Assembly (NCBI RefSeq): GCF_934190775.1
Contig: NZ_CAKPTG010000009.1
Location: forward strand, 1-64,000
DNA: 64,000 nt
DNA from: an uncultured Phascolarctobacterium sp.
GTDB lineage: Bacteria > Bacillota > Negativicutes > Acidaminococcales > Acidaminococcaceae
Reading direction: 5' to 3'
The first letter of the stretch is position 1. Each line of letters starts with the position of its first letter. The notes under the pieces were generated by a model. It ran no database searches, was not told where the DNA came from, and was given only the letters and a program-made list of their open reading frames with translations. The position numbers were made by a program, and so were the translations under genes. Below are positions 1 through 8,407 of the stretch, one piece after another.

Positions 1-60
1 GTTTTTATCCCTTCTTCTTATGTCCATTTTTTAGGAACCCTTCTTCTTATTATGTCCACT
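1..60. repeat. Short direct repeat downstream of the Rpn-type gene
   Basis: On the minus strand, TGGACATAA(TAA)GAAGAAGGG occurs twice about 29 bp apart, just after the stop codon of the Rpn-type gene. The copies differ by a TAA insertion. They may be the remains of a mobile-element end or a chance duplication. No gene is visible in these 60 bases, and the window edge prevents further judgement. Confidence 0.4.
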
Positions 61-840
61 TTATGGGGTATATTTTACAGTGTTGGCATTAGTAATGCCC
101 ATAGCTTCGCCTTCAACAAGACCGATGTCCTTGCCCTTAACAAAACCAACAGCTTCGCCTTCACGCCGTTCGTCTAACAAACGAGCCTCCATAAGCATAT
201 ATTCTCGCCTCACTTTCGTATCAAGTTTCAAGTAACTGATTTCATCGTCAATCTGCTTGGTAAAATCAGTAGTTACAATGTGATTATTGACGTAATCATA
301 AAAACTTTTAAGATCCTTAGAGATTTCGCCATGCGTACCTTTGGTGTTCAAAAGCATCGTAGTTGCTTCATCAGGAAGCTCCAGCTCCAGGTTTTCCAGG
401 CAACGCTTTTTAAAGGTGTAGACATAGTTACCCTTTTCAAAGAAATCAAAAACACAGATGAAGATGATAAATGTTGGCAGTAGCAAATCATAAGGCTGTC
501 CCGCCTGCAGCAAATCAAAATCAAGCAGCGCCTGATAATAGCGCGAGCGTTTGGGCAGAACGTGAGTGTTCGTATTGGGATTCTTATTGTTCTTTACCTG
601 CATCTCCAGATTATAATGCGTATTCTTGTCGTCTGCTACAATGATATCCAGGCGGATGCCGTGGCTCGTGTAGTTAGGGTCAATAGTTTTTTCTGCCTCA
701 ATGTAGTTGATGTCCGCAATCTCAATCTGCAGCAGCTCCTCCAGCAGATGCTTGCAGATGCGCTTGCGCGACATAACCTTCTTGAAGATGAAGTCGCTTT
801 GGATTGTCAGGTTTGCAAATTTTGTTGCCAGGTCTTGCAT
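61..840 (-). CDS. Rpn-family PD-(D/E)XK nuclease / putative transposase
   Basis: The 259-residue product has the layout of the Rpn (recombination-promoting nuclease, formerly transposase_31 / PD-(D/E)XK) family. The N-terminus has SDFIFKKVM, and a nuclease core follows near residues 60-85 with GIRLDIIVADD and LEMQVKN, giving the Asp and Glu-x-Gln expected of the fold. The C-terminal tail is rich in EGEA/VGFVKGK repeats, as is usual in the family. Family members act on DNA and promote RecA-independent recombination, and many have no known function. The start is supported by GGAG seven bases upstream of the ATG. The protein is shorter than many relatives (about 300 residues), and the C-terminus may be truncated because short repeats lie right after the stop. 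Confidence 0.75.
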   Translation of the reverse strand: MQDLATKFANLTIQSDFIFKKVMSRKRICKHLLEELLQIEIADINYIEAEKTIDPNYTSHGIRLDIIVADDKNTHYNLEMQVKNNKNPNTNTHVLPKRSRYYQALLDFDLLQAGQPYDLLLPTFIIFICVFDFFEKGNYVYTFKKRCLENLELELPDEATTMLLNTKGTHGEISKDLKSFYDYVNNHIVTTDFTKQIDDEISYLKLDTKVRREYMLMEARLLDERREGEAVGFVKGKDIGLVEGEAMGITNANTVKYTP

Positions 841-1200
841 GGTTTCTCTCCTTTCATTTTAACACAGATGTTATAAAAAATACATAAGCAGTGCAAAAAC
901 AAAAAAGAGTAGTACCCTGGCGATTAAAAAATCGTCAGTTCGTACTACTCTTAGAATGTACCAGATAAATATAAATGGCCTTGCTTAAGCTTCTGCAGAA
1001 AAGTTAGATCTGCAGGATATACTGCTTATTTTTTTGTCCGTAGGTAAGGTAGCTGGAAGCGTAATGTTACCTGCAGTTTTGGAAGAACATGGTTTAAGTT
1101 TACTTGAAATTTTGGGAAATGTCAAGAAGATATACTTTTTATGAGAGCTTCTGTTGATATGTTGAGATTTTTTGAGTATGATATAATATTTCCAGATACA
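841..1200. other. Intergenic region left of the CRISPR array
   Basis: This 360-bp AT-rich stretch has no gene with a start codon. A hairpin lies at about 907-955, with arms AGAGTAGTAC / GTACTACTCT and an inner GGCGATT / AATCGTC pair. It could be a terminator-like or REP-like element upstream of the Rpn gene. From about 985 to 1143 one plus-strand frame is open for roughly 50 codons (reading AGSVMLPAVLEEHGLSLLEI in part) but has no start. It may be a degraded gene fragment or chance. Confidence 0.45.
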
Positions 1201-1211
1201 TATGGTATAAT
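1201..1211 (+). promoter_or_regulatory. Repeat-like extended -10 promoter before the first CRISPR repeat
   Basis: TATGGTATAAT here is identical to the last 11 bases of the CRISPR repeat. It sits exactly 30 bp, one spacer length, before the first full repeat. The preceding 25 bases do not match the repeat. It is therefore either a highly degenerate terminal repeat or a leader promoter that mimics the repeat promoter. Either way it could drive transcription of bases 1212-1241 as an extra guide. Confidence 0.6.
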
Positions 1212-1241
1212 GCTTACACCGAAAATATTACAGAGTGTGTA

Positions 1242-2201
1242 GTTGTAGTTCCCCGGTGGTTCTTGGTATGGTATAATAACTGCCACCTGCTGAATATAAG
1301 TATCAAAGTTGTAGTTCCCCGGTGGTTCTTGGTATGGTATAATAAAAGAGAAATCAGCGTTATTGCAACGCAGGTTGTAGTTCCCCGGTGGTTCTTGGTA
1401 TGGTATAATTTCATCAAGCTTTGGAACTCCATAAGTTAAGTTGTAGTTCCCCGGTGGTTCTTGGTATGGTATAATGAAAAAATCCAACTGTTAGAAAAAC
1501 TGTTAGTTGTAGTTCCCCGGTGGTTCTTGGTATGGTATAATAATATATAATCAAAAAAAAACGGAATTACAGTTGTAGTTCCCCGGTGGTTCTTGGTATG
1601 GTATAATACAGTACAGGCGGTATAGGCTTGCATGTTGAGTTGTAGTTCCCCGGTGGTTCTTGGTATGGTATAATCCATGAATTCATCAAGGTGGAGGCGA
1701 CGACGTTGTAGTTCCCCGGTGGTTCTTGGTATGGTATAATTTGCGCCGAAGACAATACATAATAAGGGAGGTTGTAGTTCCCCGGTGGTTCTTGGTATGG
1801 TATAATAATCGGCTGCTGCAGGAACAACTTGCTACGGTTGTAGTTCCCCGGTGGTTCTTGGTATGGTATAATAACAGAGTGTTACATTTAGGAGGAACTA
1901 AAGTTGTAGTTCCCCGGTGGTTCTTGGTATGGTATAATTACGTAGCAAAGTATAGTTTAAAGAAGCAAGTTGTAGTTCCCCGGTGGTTCTTGGTATGGTA
2001 TAATCTTACCTCACTTTCTGATATTATTATACCTGTTGTAGTTCCCCGGTGGTTCTTGGTATGGTATAATCGTATTCTTGTTTCTGATACTATCATTGTT
2101 GTTGTAGTTCCCCGGTGGTTCTTGGTATGGTATAATGACGAATTCATATTTAATTGCTATAATATGTTGTAGTTCCCCGGTGGTTCTTGGTATGGTATAA
2201 T
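1242..2201 (+). CRISPR. Type II-C CRISPR array, 15 repeats and 14 spacers
   Basis: Fifteen identical 36-bp repeats start at 1242, 1308, 1374, 1440, 1506, 1572, 1639, 1705, 1771, 1837, 1903, 1969, 2035, 2101 and 2166. Spacers are 30 bp except the sixth (31) and the fourteenth (29). The repeat begins GTTGTAGTTCCCC and ends TGGTATAAT, which resembles Neisseria/Pasteurella II-C repeats. The crRNA strand is plus, because the tracrRNA anti-repeat on the minus strand pairs with it and GTTGTAG at the repeat 5' end pairs next to the tracrRNA nexus. Each repeat ends in a perfect extended -10 box (TG-G-TATAAT), so transcription can start within or near each spacer. No spacer matches other sequence in this window by eye. 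Confidence 0.98.
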
Positions 2202-2211
2202 AGACCACTGC

Positions 2212-2246
2212 AAAAAGCCCTTGAAGCTTGGCTTCAAGGGCTTTTT
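2212..2246. terminator. Bidirectional terminator between the CRISPR array and cas2
   Basis: A perfect 16-bp inverted repeat (AAAAAGCCCTTGAAGC and its complement, 3-nt loop) starts 10 bp after the last repeat. It has an A-tract on one side and a T-tract on the other, so it can end both the plus-strand pre-crRNA and the minus-strand cas transcripts that converge here. Confidence 0.9.
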
Positions 2247-2300
2247 GGTATTGAGAAAAAATAATGAAAAAAGCATTAAATGAGCAGTAAAGTTAGTTTT

Positions 2301-2621
2301 TTAGAAAATTGAAAGCTGTTCGCAGACAAATGGTGTATCATCTTCGTGATAGTTACCAACCAATATTTCAATAGTTTCATATTGCTTTTCTGTTATGACT
2401 AATAAGCGTACAGAGCCATTATCAGGCAAAGCTGTATTTAATCTGCTGCGATGTTTTTGTACTGCATCCATGCCGTTGCAGACACGAGCATAAACCGAAT
2501 ATTGTACCATATGGTAGCCGTCCTTAAGCAAAAAATTACGAAACGCTGTAGCAATGCGTCTTTCTCTTTTGGTTTTGACAGGGATATCAAAAAATACCAG
2601 CATTCGCATAAATTTATTCAT
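2301..2621 (-). CDS. cas2: CRISPR-associated endoribonuclease/integration subunit Cas2
   Basis: This 106-residue protein has the Cas2 ferredoxin-like start MRMLVFFDIPV, with the conserved Asp at the end of the first strand. It continues with the RRIATAFRNFLLKDGYHMVQYSVYARV segment typical of type II Cas2. Cas2 bridges two Cas1 dimers in the spacer-integration complex. It overlaps the end of cas1 by 8 bp, so the two are translationally coupled. GAGG eight bases upstream supports the ATG. There is no csn2 or cas4 nearby, which fits subtype II-C. Confidence 0.95.
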   Translation of the reverse strand: MNKFMRMLVFFDIPVKTKRERRIATAFRNFLLKDGYHMVQYSVYARVCNGMDAVQKHRSRLNTALPDNGSVRLLVITEKQYETIEILVGNYHEDDTPFVCEQLSIF

Positions 2622-3516
2622 ATGTGTGCTGCCTCAAGGCTACTAAGGTAGGAAGCAGCAGTTCCTTGGATGTTTTTTGGCAACAGCGGCTGAAGCTTTG
2701 AATCATTTTTTCAGCTGCATATGCCACAGAATGATTTTGCTGTGCTATTTTGATATCCATGTTCAAAAGATTATAGAGCTTTTGCTTAAGCTGTGGTGTT
2801 AATGCTTCAAGGGCTTGTGCTTCTTGTGCTACAAACAGGTCAACTACAGGACGGAATGGTTCTATGAAATCATCTGCCAGATTATATGCATTTAATTCGC
2901 TTTTGTGATGAATACCTTTCATGGGCAAAAAGCCATAGCTGGCAATCAGTCGTGCAATATGTCCGCGTATAATAGCATATCCGTAATTTAAGGCTGCGTT
3001 ACGCAGGTCATCGTCATTGCTTCTGATAAAGTCTGGGCCAAATAGAGCTTTGAAATAAACAGCGGCAGCAACGGCTTCTGTGTTATTGCTATCTCCGCTT
3101 GTTACCTTTTTTGCCAATGAACGAAGCTGCTGTGCGACATTGTCTTGCTTATTGAATTCCAGACAACTGGCCTGATTGTTTATTTTGTACTTCACAATCT
3201 GTTGCCAGAGCTGTTTTTGTAGAGGCAGAGATAGGCTTTCCTGCAATTTAACAACACCGTATTGTCTGGCATTTTGCGCAAAAGGCATCATAATAGCGCA
3301 AGGAGTATGCTTTTCGTCGCAGACAAAAATTGTTACGCCGTCTTGCGCTAATTTGGCTAAGGTGGCAATGGTTATCGTGCTCTGATGGTTTTCAACGAGT
3401 ACGGAATTAATATCTTCAATGGGAACACTGTGAGTAGTATCTGTTTTGATCAGAAGCTGCTCATTTTTTATTTTTAATTGCGCATTGCTGGCAATCATCA
3501 GATTACGATAAGCCAT
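2614..3516 (-). CDS. cas1: CRISPR-associated integrase Cas1 (type II)
   Basis: This 300-residue protein is the catalytic integrase for new spacers. The expected metal ligands are present: Glu147 in NNTEAVAAAVYF, His204 in GIHHKSELNAYNL, and Glu219 in DDFIEPFRP. The length fits the type II Cas1 family (about 290-305 residues). The start has AGAGGTG upstream. It lies 13 bp downstream of cas9 and overlaps cas2, so cas9-cas1-cas2 form one minus-strand operon. Confidence 0.97.
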   Translation of the reverse strand: MAYRNLMIASNAQLKIKNEQLLIKTDTTHSVPIEDINSVLVENHQSTITIATLAKLAQDGVTIFVCDEKHTPCAIMMPFAQNARQYGVVKLQESLSLPLQKQLWQQIVKYKINNQASCLEFNKQDNVAQQLRSLAKKVTSGDSNNTEAVAAAVYFKALFGPDFIRSNDDDLRNAALNYGYAIIRGHIARLIASYGFLPMKGIHHKSELNAYNLADDFIEPFRPVVDLFVAQEAQALEALTPQLKQKLYNLLNMDIKIAQQNHSVAYAAEKMIQSFSRCCQKTSKELLLPTLVALRQHTYE

Positions 3517-3529
3517 TTTTTATCACCTC

Positions 3530-6500
3530 TTAACGAAAAGGCTTGCGTACTTCCTTTTTTACTTTGGTATAGTTACCGAGAATATCGACTTGATATTTTT
3601 CAAGTTTGGAGAGTGTTTTTACTCCTAATCCTTTAACTATATATGTATTATCGTTTGTGATTATTCCGATAGCGCCGGTAGTTATATTGCTCGTCTTATA
3701 ATAAACAAATTCGCTGTTTGAAGAATATATTTCAGCAAGACTGCTCTCTTTATTTACTTTGGCAAACTTAACGCTGTTTTTGTGTTCGAATTTTATTAAA
3801 TCATTAGGATACAACGAGAAAATAAAGTTGTTGTCATCCATTACAGGCCAATCAGTATAGGGTTTGTAAGCAACAATTGCTTTATTTGGCAGCTCTTTTT
3901 TCAGAGTGTCTGCTATGTAAATAGGCACAAGATAATAACCGTCACCTTTGATATGGAACACATCTACACGCACCATGCTGTCATTATCGGCAACAGCGGT
4001 ATTTTGCTGTACTGCGACATTTAAGGTAGATTTTTCGTATACCTTGACCTTTTTTACCAAAGGACCCGGTGTACCGTCTGCTTTTGGCTTGTAAAACGGT
4101 TCGGCAAAAGCTTTTGCCGGCTTGTTATTGTAGGCGCGTAAGCGTTCCTTTAAAGCATTGTACAGAATGGTGTCGCTTTCAGGTGCGTAATAGTTGGCGA
4201 TTTCGCCTTCTTTATCAAGCTTCAGGTTTTGCAGGCTTGTTTTGCAGATTACAATACCATTATTTAGGCAGCGTGCGCTTTTGATGGTTGCCTTGTGCGC
4301 AGCACCGGTAACCTTGTGACGTGGCATGCGTGATACGAAAATCGGCTTGATGGTACTTAAATCGGTTCCGTGGTAGAAAATCAAATTAAGCTTGCGTAAA
4401 GCATCGGCTGGATTATCAGATAAACGCGCCATTAGTTCGGGACGAAAATCTTCCCATGGGTAGGGGAAACGTTTTAAGATTTCGCCGGTTAAAGAATTAA
4501 CCAAAAGGCTTTCAGTGTCTGTATGCGTATATTCCAATTCATGGTATTGGGAAAAAGAAGAAAGGTCTTTAATCATCTTGTCGGTAGTACAGGCAATTAC
4601 AACTGCATCTACAGCGTGATGTTTATCACCGTTTGCTCTGATTTTATTTATGCCCCATCTTTTTCGCAAATAAGCTGTAATAGTACCATTGACTGCGGTA
4701 ACTCGTTTTTTCTTGCCTGTATCTGAAGGAGCGAACAGCAGATAATCATTAATGTAATTATAAAGAAAACGAGAGATAGTTTTGGTATCTTGCAGATTAC
4801 GTTCTTTAAATTTATTAATATCTTCTTCCGTAATTTCACGTTTCAATAACTTCTGACGTTTTTTATAATCTTTTATATTGCTTTGCACCCAAATAATAAA
4901 ATTCTCAGCTGCTTTTACACCAAATTTACTTTGGAGGTAGACAACAGGAAGTCTGTTGCCTTTGTCGCGGTTTTCATCAGAAAAAACGAGAACCTTATTT
5001 TTGAAACTGTCATCAAAGCTTATGCTGTAGGGAACGATGTGGTCAATATCTACATAACCAGGCTCAAAAAGACGGTTTATGCTTATTGCTTTCTGGCTAT
5101 AGGGGCTTCTGCCATCCTGTTCTTCCCAAAGCTTTAACTTAATTAAATCCATACCGGTTGGATTTGCTTTATGGAATTCGGTGCGGATACGTTCCATGAT
5201 ACGCTCGTTTTTAGCTTGGTTTTCTTTATTTGTTTTATCAATTTGAGTACGTTCATCAAAGCCTTTGGCCATTTCGCGTGCTAATTCGATGTTAATATAA
5301 ACAGGAGAACATTTTTGTTCTCTGATAATAGCGTTAATGACCTTAATGCTTTGAGCAATAGCTCGTCTTGCCACCGGACTGGTTATATCATCCATTTCTT
5401 CTTGGTATGCAGGTAAAAACTCCGCTTTTTGTTTATTAGTATGACCTTTGAAATCATAACCGGCAGCAGCGCATGCTTCATTGTAATTTTTACCTTCTTC
5501 AAGATAGGGATTTATTTTGCGTAAGGCTTTGAGAGAAAGATGGGCAAATTTTGATAAGCCGTTAATGCTAAGTAATGCATCAATAATTTTCTTTTCTAAG
5601 CCTAGTGCAGAAAGTTCCTCGATACGTTTGTTATCGCTTTTGTATGTGGAAAGGATCTGACCGATATTGTCGAGCTGTTCAGTTGTGAGTTTCTGCATGT
5701 CTTCTGCCAAGGCTTTTTTGATTTGATGATAGGCTTGGAGAAAATTAAATTTTGTTTTCTTTTCTATTACGTTTACAGCTTCGTTATATGTTATGGCATT
5801 GAATAACACTTTTTCGTCTAAGCCTAACGCCTTACGGATATGGGAATATCTTAAATCTGCCTTGTCGTGCGCTAATGCTATTATTTTTTTGCGCTGTTCG
5901 TTATCAAGAGCAATAGATTTTCCTTCAAGCAATAGGCGCAAATGATTAACTTTTTGCAGTAAGTTAAAGCGTTCAAAAGAATAGCTTGCTTTGGCTGCTC
6001 TATATTCACTCGGTTCAAAGGTACATTTGCCGATCATATTTGCTATCTGGTTGCCTGCATAGGGACTCGGTTCGCCGGGACCTTCATCAAATTGCCTTTG
6101 GCTTAAGAGAATAGATAAATATTTGTCTATAAAATTTTGAGTACAGATATCGTTGCCTAGAGCAAATTGCTTTTCAAGAATAGTTCTGGCTTCGGCAGCA
6201 ATCATATCTCTATGCACTGTAGTAAGGTAGGTGCCACCTTTATTGCGTTTGTATTTTGAGAACAAATCATCTTTATAAAACATTTCGCCTACAGTACGAT
6301 AATGGTTTTCCTGCATACGTTTTGCGTTTGCAGAAACTGCTTCTAAAAGCTGGCCTGCCTCTTTGTCATTGGTATCAGATTTTCTGTTGGATTTAAAACC
6401 ACGTCTTTGCGCGAGATGTAATAAGATTCTTGTAAGCTCTGCGTTAGTTACAGAATAATCGAGGGCCTTTACGCGTAATTCGTATATATCAGAGAGATTA

Positions 6501-6784
6501 CCATCATATAAATGCAACAGCTCATCTTTTGTTATAAGCTTGGTAGTAATCAGAAGATTTTTTATACGCTCCAAACGATGATGATGTCTGCGCAGGCGTC
6601 TGCGGATGCTGCGGGCTTCACGACGTGGCAAGGCTAAGGAGGCACCATCCTTGGGATTTTCTGCTACGTCAAAGATGCGTGAACCAAGTCGAATAATTCC
6701 CCAAGGATTTTCTTCATGATCTAACGCTAAAACGGCATAGCCGACAGATGCAATTCCGATATCAAGACCTATTGCATATTTCAT
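3530..6784 (-). CDS. cas9: Type II-C CRISPR effector nuclease Cas9
   Basis: The product is a compact Cas9 of about 1084 residues, the size expected for II-C. RuvC-I is at the N-terminus (MKYAIGLDIGIASVGYAV, Asp8). The Arg-rich bridge helix follows near residues 55-75. RuvC-II is YINIELAREMA (Glu500), the HNH site is VDIDHIVPYS (Asp581-His582), and RuvC-III is HHAVDAVVIA (His722/723, Asp726). The PAM-interacting C-terminal domain is present. All catalytic residues are intact. I prefer the ATG at 6784 to the one at 6793, because AGAAAGG touches the first ATG but stands at a normal distance from the second. The tracrRNA lies directly upstream on the same strand. It is probably an active, guide-directed DNA nuclease; the PAM cannot be read from sequence. 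Confidence 0.98.
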   Translation of the reverse strand: MKYAIGLDIGIASVGYAVLALDHEENPWGIIRLGSRIFDVAENPKDGASLALPRREARSIRRRLRRHHHRLERIKNLLITTKLITKDELLHLYDGNLSDIYELRVKALDYSVTNAELTRILLHLAQRRGFKSNRKSDTNDKEAGQLLEAVSANAKRMQENHYRTVGEMFYKDDLFSKYKRNKGGTYLTTVHRDMIAAEARTILEKQFALGNDICTQNFIDKYLSILLSQRQFDEGPGEPSPYAGNQIANMIGKCTFEPSEYRAAKASYSFERFNLLQKVNHLRLLLEGKSIALDNEQRKKIIALAHDKADLRYSHIRKALGLDEKVLFNAITYNEAVNVIEKKTKFNFLQAYHQIKKALAEDMQKLTTEQLDNIGQILSTYKSDNKRIEELSALGLEKKIIDALLSINGLSKFAHLSLKALRKINPYLEEGKNYNEACAAAGYDFKGHTNKQKAEFLPAYQEEMDDITSPVARRAIAQSIKVINAIIREQKCSPVYINIELAREMAKGFDERTQIDKTNKENQAKNERIMERIRTEFHKANPTGMDLIKLKLWEEQDGRSPYSQKAISINRLFEPGYVDIDHIVPYSISFDDSFKNKVLVFSDENRDKGNRLPVVYLQSKFGVKAAENFIIWVQSNIKDYKKRQKLLKREITEEDINKFKERNLQDTKTISRFLYNYINDYLLFAPSDTGKKKRVTAVNGTITAYLRKRWGINKIRANGDKHHAVDAVVIACTTDKMIKDLSSFSQYHELEYTHTDTESLLVNSLTGEILKRFPYPWEDFRPELMARLSDNPADALRKLNLIFYHGTDLSTIKPIFVSRMPRHKVTGAAHKATIKSARCLNNGIVICKTSLQNLKLDKEGEIANYYAPESDTILYNALKERLRAYNNKPAKAFAEPFYKPKADGTPGPLVKKVKVYEKSTLNVAVQQNTAVADNDSMVRVDVFHIKGDGYYLVPIYIADTLKKELPNKAIVAYKPYTDWPVMDDNNFIFSLYPNDLIKFEHKNSVKFAKVNKESSLAEIYSSNSEFVYYKTSNITTGAIGIITNDNTYIVKGLGVKTLSKLEKYQVDILGNYTKVKKEVRKPFR

Positions 6785-6813
6785 TCTCAACATCCTTTCT
6801 TAGTTGGGCGTAT

Positions 6814-6910
6814 AAAAAGATAACGCCCTGCCAGATGGCAGGGCGTTAGAGCTTTTCGGTGTGTTACCTTATCATAGTAACCCGATAATCCTTGGTATGG
6901 TATAAGGATT
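6814..6910 (-). ncRNA. tracrRNA
   Basis: The minus strand at 6906-6871 is a full-length 36-nt anti-repeat: 26 Watson-Crick pairs, 7 G-U wobbles and 3 mismatches against the crRNA repeat. It is followed by AAGGTAACACACCGAAAAG, resembling the segment after the anti-repeat in Neisseria tracrRNA. Then comes a 12-bp terminator hairpin (6821-6832 with 6837-6848) and a run of T. The predicted length is about 97 nt. The promoter directly upstream and the position just before cas9 support the call. Confidence 0.93.
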
Positions 6911-6916
6911 GATTTA

Positions 6917-6945
6917 AGTATAACACGTCTGCCTCAAATTGTAAA
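6917..6945 (-). promoter_or_regulatory. tracrRNA promoter
   Basis: On the minus strand TTTACA (6945-6940) and TATACT (6922-6917) are separated by 17 bp. TG lies at the extended -10 position. The predicted start at about 6910 falls four bases before the anti-repeat. Confidence 0.8.
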
Positions 6946-7149
6946 TCTCAAAATAAAATATATTTTTATAATTCTAGATGAAGCTATATAAATCCTGCTA
7001 TACTTATGAAAAATAACGCAATATTTTAAGCGAAAATGAAAAACAAAAAGTTAAGATATTTCATAAAGAAACTCACCTGCTGGAACAAGAATATACTGTA
7101 AGTAATAAAATACAGCAGGCAGTTCGCGACTTTAGCATTTAAAAAAATT
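6946..7149. other. Intergenic region between tracrRNA and the dehydratase-like gene
   Basis: This is about 200 bp of AT-rich sequence between the CRISPR locus and the next minus-strand gene. I see no gene, no clear terminator and no CRISPR-like repeat in it. Confidence 0.5.
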
Positions 7150-8394
7150 TTACTTCGCTGTCGCCAGCATCAGCTTAATACGGTTTTCCTGATTAACGCG
7201 GGCGGCGCTGGCATCGTAATCCAATGCCAAAATGTTGGCCTCTTCAGCAATCTCCTTGATTTTGTTAATCATGCCGCGGCCTGCGATGTGGTTAGGCAGG
7301 CAGCCGAAGGGCTGAGCGCAGATGATATTGGTGTAGCCGCTGTGAACCAGCTCCAGCATTTCGGCAGTCAGCAGCCAGCCTTCGCCCATATTGTTGCCGT
7401 AGCCGATAACACCCTTGGCCATAGCCTTGGTTTCCTCATAGGTAGCGGGGGCGCTGAAGGGCGCAATACTGAGAGCCTGATGCAGGATGCCTTCCATATA
7501 TTTCAAATACCACATAGCGCCTTTGTTGACACTGTATTTGAGCAGGCTACCGCCGTAGAGCTTATAGTCCGTAAGATAAGTATCAACACAGTACATGATG
7601 AAATTCATCAGACCTGGCAGCATATATTCACAGTTCTGACGCTGCAGGAAGGCTTCCAGATTGTTGTTGCCCAAAGCTGCATATTTGATGTAGATTTCAC
7701 CGACAATACCAACCTTGATTTTTTCCTTATTGGTGATAGGCAAATCCGCGAATTCGTGCGCAATAGCCTTTGTGAGCTGTTTGATGGTACCCAAAGCCTG
7801 CGCCTTACCGCTCTTGAAGGCTTCGCTCAAGCGTGCCAGCCATTTTTGCGCCAGTCTGTCGGCAGCACCGTGTACAACCTCATAGGGACGTGTTTTATTC
7901 GTCAGGTACATCAGGGTATCGCCATAAACGACGGCAGCCAAAAACTTATGCAACATGGATGCATCCAGATGGAAGCCGGGTTGCTGCTCCAGACCGTTGA
8001 CGTTGAGGCTGATGACAGGGATGTGCGTAAGGCCGGCTTTTTCCAAGGCCTTGCGCAGCAGATAGATATAGTTGGAGGCACGGCAGCCGCCACCGGTTTG
8101 GGTGATAATCAGCGCAGTGTGCTCCAAGTCATATTTGCCGCTTTCCAGAGCGTTTATCAGCTGGCCGATAACCAGCAGTGCCGGATAGCAGATATCATTA
8201 TTGACATATTTCAGACCGGTTTCGATTACCTCGCGCCCGGTGTTGTGCAAAACCTCGGCCTTGTAGCCACAGCTTACGAGTGCTGCCTGCAGCAGTGAAA
8301 AATGCATAGGCAGCATGCCGGGTATAAGTATAGTATGCGTTTTTTTCATATCCTCCGTGAAGGGGGTAAACTTAACGTTAGCTGCTGGTAGCAT
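7150..8394 (-). CDS. 2-hydroxyacyl-CoA dehydratase-like protein
   Basis: This protein of about 414 residues belongs to the 2-hydroxyacyl-CoA dehydratase D-component-like group found beside large CoA-dehydratase activase-related proteins. Visible signatures are YVNNDICYPALLVIGQL, ITQTGGGCRASNYIYLLRKAL and AQPFGCLPNHIAGRGM, with cysteines that may bind an iron-sulfur cluster. It starts 14 bp after the activase-like gene and the two probably work as a pair. In many Firmicutes both parts are one long polypeptide; here they are separate. The ATG at 8394 is preferred because GGAG lies eight bases upstream. The substrate is unknown, and a true hydroxyacyl-CoA substrate is not certain. Confidence 0.75.
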   Translation of the reverse strand: MLPAANVKFTPFTEDMKKTHTILIPGMLPMHFSLLQAALVSCGYKAEVLHNTGREVIETGLKYVNNDICYPALLVIGQLINALESGKYDLEHTALIITQTGGGCRASNYIYLLRKALEKAGLTHIPVISLNVNGLEQQPGFHLDASMLHKFLAAVVYGDTLMYLTNKTRPYEVVHGAADRLAQKWLARLSEAFKSGKAQALGTIKQLTKAIAHEFADLPITNKEKIKVGIVGEIYIKYAALGNNNLEAFLQRQNCEYMLPGLMNFIMYCVDTYLTDYKLYGGSLLKYSVNKGAMWYLKYMEGILHQALSIAPFSAPATYEETKAMAKGVIGYGNNMGEGWLLTAEMLELVHSGYTNIICAQPFGCLPNHIAGRGMINKIKEIAEEANILALDYDASAARVNQENRIKLMLATAK

Positions 8395-8407
8395 ATGCAA
8401 ATCTCCT

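Noticed and set aside
1122..2208. Several open frames with repeated IIPYQEPPGNYN or VVVPRWFLVWYN units
   Set aside because: These are translations of the CRISPR repeats in different frames, with no ribosome sites and a 36-bp DNA repeat that explains the periodicity.
2212..2246. Possible second tracrRNA next to the last repeat
   Set aside because: The inverted repeat has no complementarity to the CRISPR repeat and has terminator features. A full anti-repeat exists at 6871-6906.
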